Positions 47,596 through 48,330 of a stretch of 48,330 nucleotides of DNA are shown piece after piece (the first letter of the stretch is position 1; the number at the start of each line of letters is the position of its first letter). The DNA lies in NCBI GenBank assembly GCA_018623155.1, contig JAAZVZ010000017.1, forward strand, positions 1 to 48,330. Reading direction: 5' to 3'. Under the pieces are notes generated by a model, which saw only the letters and a program-made list of their open reading frames with translations, was not told the origin of the DNA and did no database searches. The DNA is from Glaciecola sp. (GTDB taxonomy: Bacteria; Pseudomonadota; Gammaproteobacteria; Enterobacterales; Alteromonadaceae). The position numbers and the translations under genes are program-made.

Positions 47596-47613
47596 CTGGC
47601 AAGGCCTTACCAG
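47596..47613. promoter_or_regulatory. Near-palindromic 18-bp site
   Basis: CTGGCAAGGCCTTACCAG is an 18-bp palindrome with a single mismatched pair, in the 278-base gap between the DM13 gene and the surface-protein gene. It could be an operator. No regulator is suggested by the context. Confidence 0.25.
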
Positions 47614-47697
47614 TTTTAAAACACCTTCTTTTTCGATTTGAGCTAGGCGGAAAGTAACGGAATTCAGCTGAAATCCGAGTAAATAAAAGGGGGGCGA

Positions 47698-48330
47698 TTA
47701 AGCGGAAGTTTTACGTAAACATGATGAGCAATGGGTGGTTCGCCTCGTAAATACCTCACAGATAAACAGCAAGAGAGACCAAAAGCCACTATAGACTCCA
47801 CCGCTGGAGTTGGCAGAAGTTGTCTCAGCTTGAACTGACGCAGGGTTACTCGTGGTGGGGGTTGAATTTTGATTCGAATTATTTAATGAAACGGTTTGAG
47901 TAGCGGACACTTTACCTCTGGTGGAAGTTATCGTGACATCAAAACGAATATTTTCATCTGTAGCGAGTTCCGGCATCGTAAAAGAAATTCTGTCTTGGTT
48001 CACCATTGCCACCTCAATGTCCCGCTCGGTAGTTTGTTCCCACTCTACCATTTTGCCAACCCCTCCAATATCTGGCGCTGTCAACGTCACGGTTTGTCCC
48101 GCATCGACAAACACTTCTTTGTTTTGCTCAGAGGATGGTAAACTTGGATATACATACTCAAAAATGTCACTTTCCGTTTGCGTAAACCGATATTCATTCA
48201 CGAATATTTGCATTTCATAAGGCCCAGGATTGGGATTAATATCAAAAATGGATGCATTCGCATCAAGGCTAATTTCATTACTTCCTCGACCAAGTGTCAC
48301 AGTGAACATGAGACCAGGAGTGATCATCGC
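47698..48330 (-). CDS. C-terminal part of a surface protein with Ig/PKD-like domain and GlyGly-CTERM-like tail
   Basis: The frame runs off the right edge, so only the last 210 or so residues are seen. One domain (about VFVDAGQTVTLTAPDIGG to VSATQTVSL) has the pattern of K319/PKD-like immunoglobulin folds of surface proteins. It includes a WEQT core like the usual W-x-Q-x. A Ser/Thr/Asn-rich spacer follows, then SSGGVYSGFWSLLLFICEVF and RR. This order (glycines, hydrophobic helix, basic) resembles the GlyGly-CTERM sorting signal recognised by rhombosortase. Unlike that signal it has an acidic residue in the helix and 13 further residues with two cysteines after the arginines. The protein's main function lies outside the window. 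Confidence 0.65.
   Translation of the reverse strand, partial: AMITPGLMFTVTLGRGSNEISLDANASIFDINPNPGPYEMQIFVNEYRFTQTESDIFEYVYPSLPSSEQNKEVFVDAGQTVTLTAPDIGGVGKMVEWEQTTERDIEVAMVNQDRISFTMPELATDENIRFDVTITSTRGKVSATQTVSLNNSNQNSTPTTSNPASVQAETTSANSSGGVYSGFWSLLLFICEVFTRRTTHCSSCLRKTSA

Overview
The window reads as ordinary chromosome of a gammaproteobacterium, most likely an Alteromonadales member (Alteromonadaceae-like). The reasons are the split ccmH/ccmI cytochrome c system, DUF3549/DUF3301 genes beside truC, an ExeA/GspB pair, a PEP-CTERM protein, and a low-to-moderate GC content. I cannot fix the genus from sequence alone. There are no tRNA or rRNA genes, insertion sequences, prophage genes or CRISPR arrays.

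Layout. (1) 1-7088 is the conserved neighbourhood yqcA-truC-DUF3549-DUF3301-csrB-syd-queF-ppnN, which matches the Escherichia coli order around csrB. A GNAT acetyltransferase and a small HTH/coiled-coil gene sit between csrB and syd. The 524-base gap at 2536-3059 holds a CsrB-type RNA on the minus strand, with 19 GGA motifs, a promoter and a terminator. Upstream of it lies a cluster of three perfect DnaA boxes. (2) 7181-14084 carries an NAD-type isocitrate dehydrogenase, a ComEA-like DNA-binding protein, the UDP-sugar genes ugd-galU and galE, and a POT peptide transporter with a small membrane protein. (3) 14128-21898 is a minus-strand, tightly overlapping ccmABCDEFGHI operon ending in mlaA. 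(4) 22120-29571 holds recA (with LexA operators), pncC, mutS, pyrG and eno. (5) 29685-35325 holds an unknown gene and leuABCD, preceded by a leucine attenuator with a 21-residue leader peptide containing six consecutive Leu codons. (6) 35413-41667 holds hemW-rdgB, srmB, cca, and the type II secretion assembly pair exeA-gspB. (7) 41705-48330 is accessory: an lldD-lrgA-lrgB operon, a PEP-CTERM protein with an apparent sigma-54 promoter, a CE6-like esterase, an AIM24 protein, a DM13 protein, and the 3' part of a surface protein.

Functional links. galU, ugd and galE supply UDP-glucose, UDP-glucuronate and UDP-galactose for surface polysaccharide. The ccm operon matures c-type cytochromes. LldD would make pyruvate next to an LrgAB-type membrane pair, a family that has been linked to pyruvate transport. 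The least expected signals are regulatory: the DnaA-box cluster upstream of csrB, the sigma-54 promoter in front of the PEP-CTERM gene, the compact and possibly leaderless leu attenuator, and tandem LexA boxes at recA.
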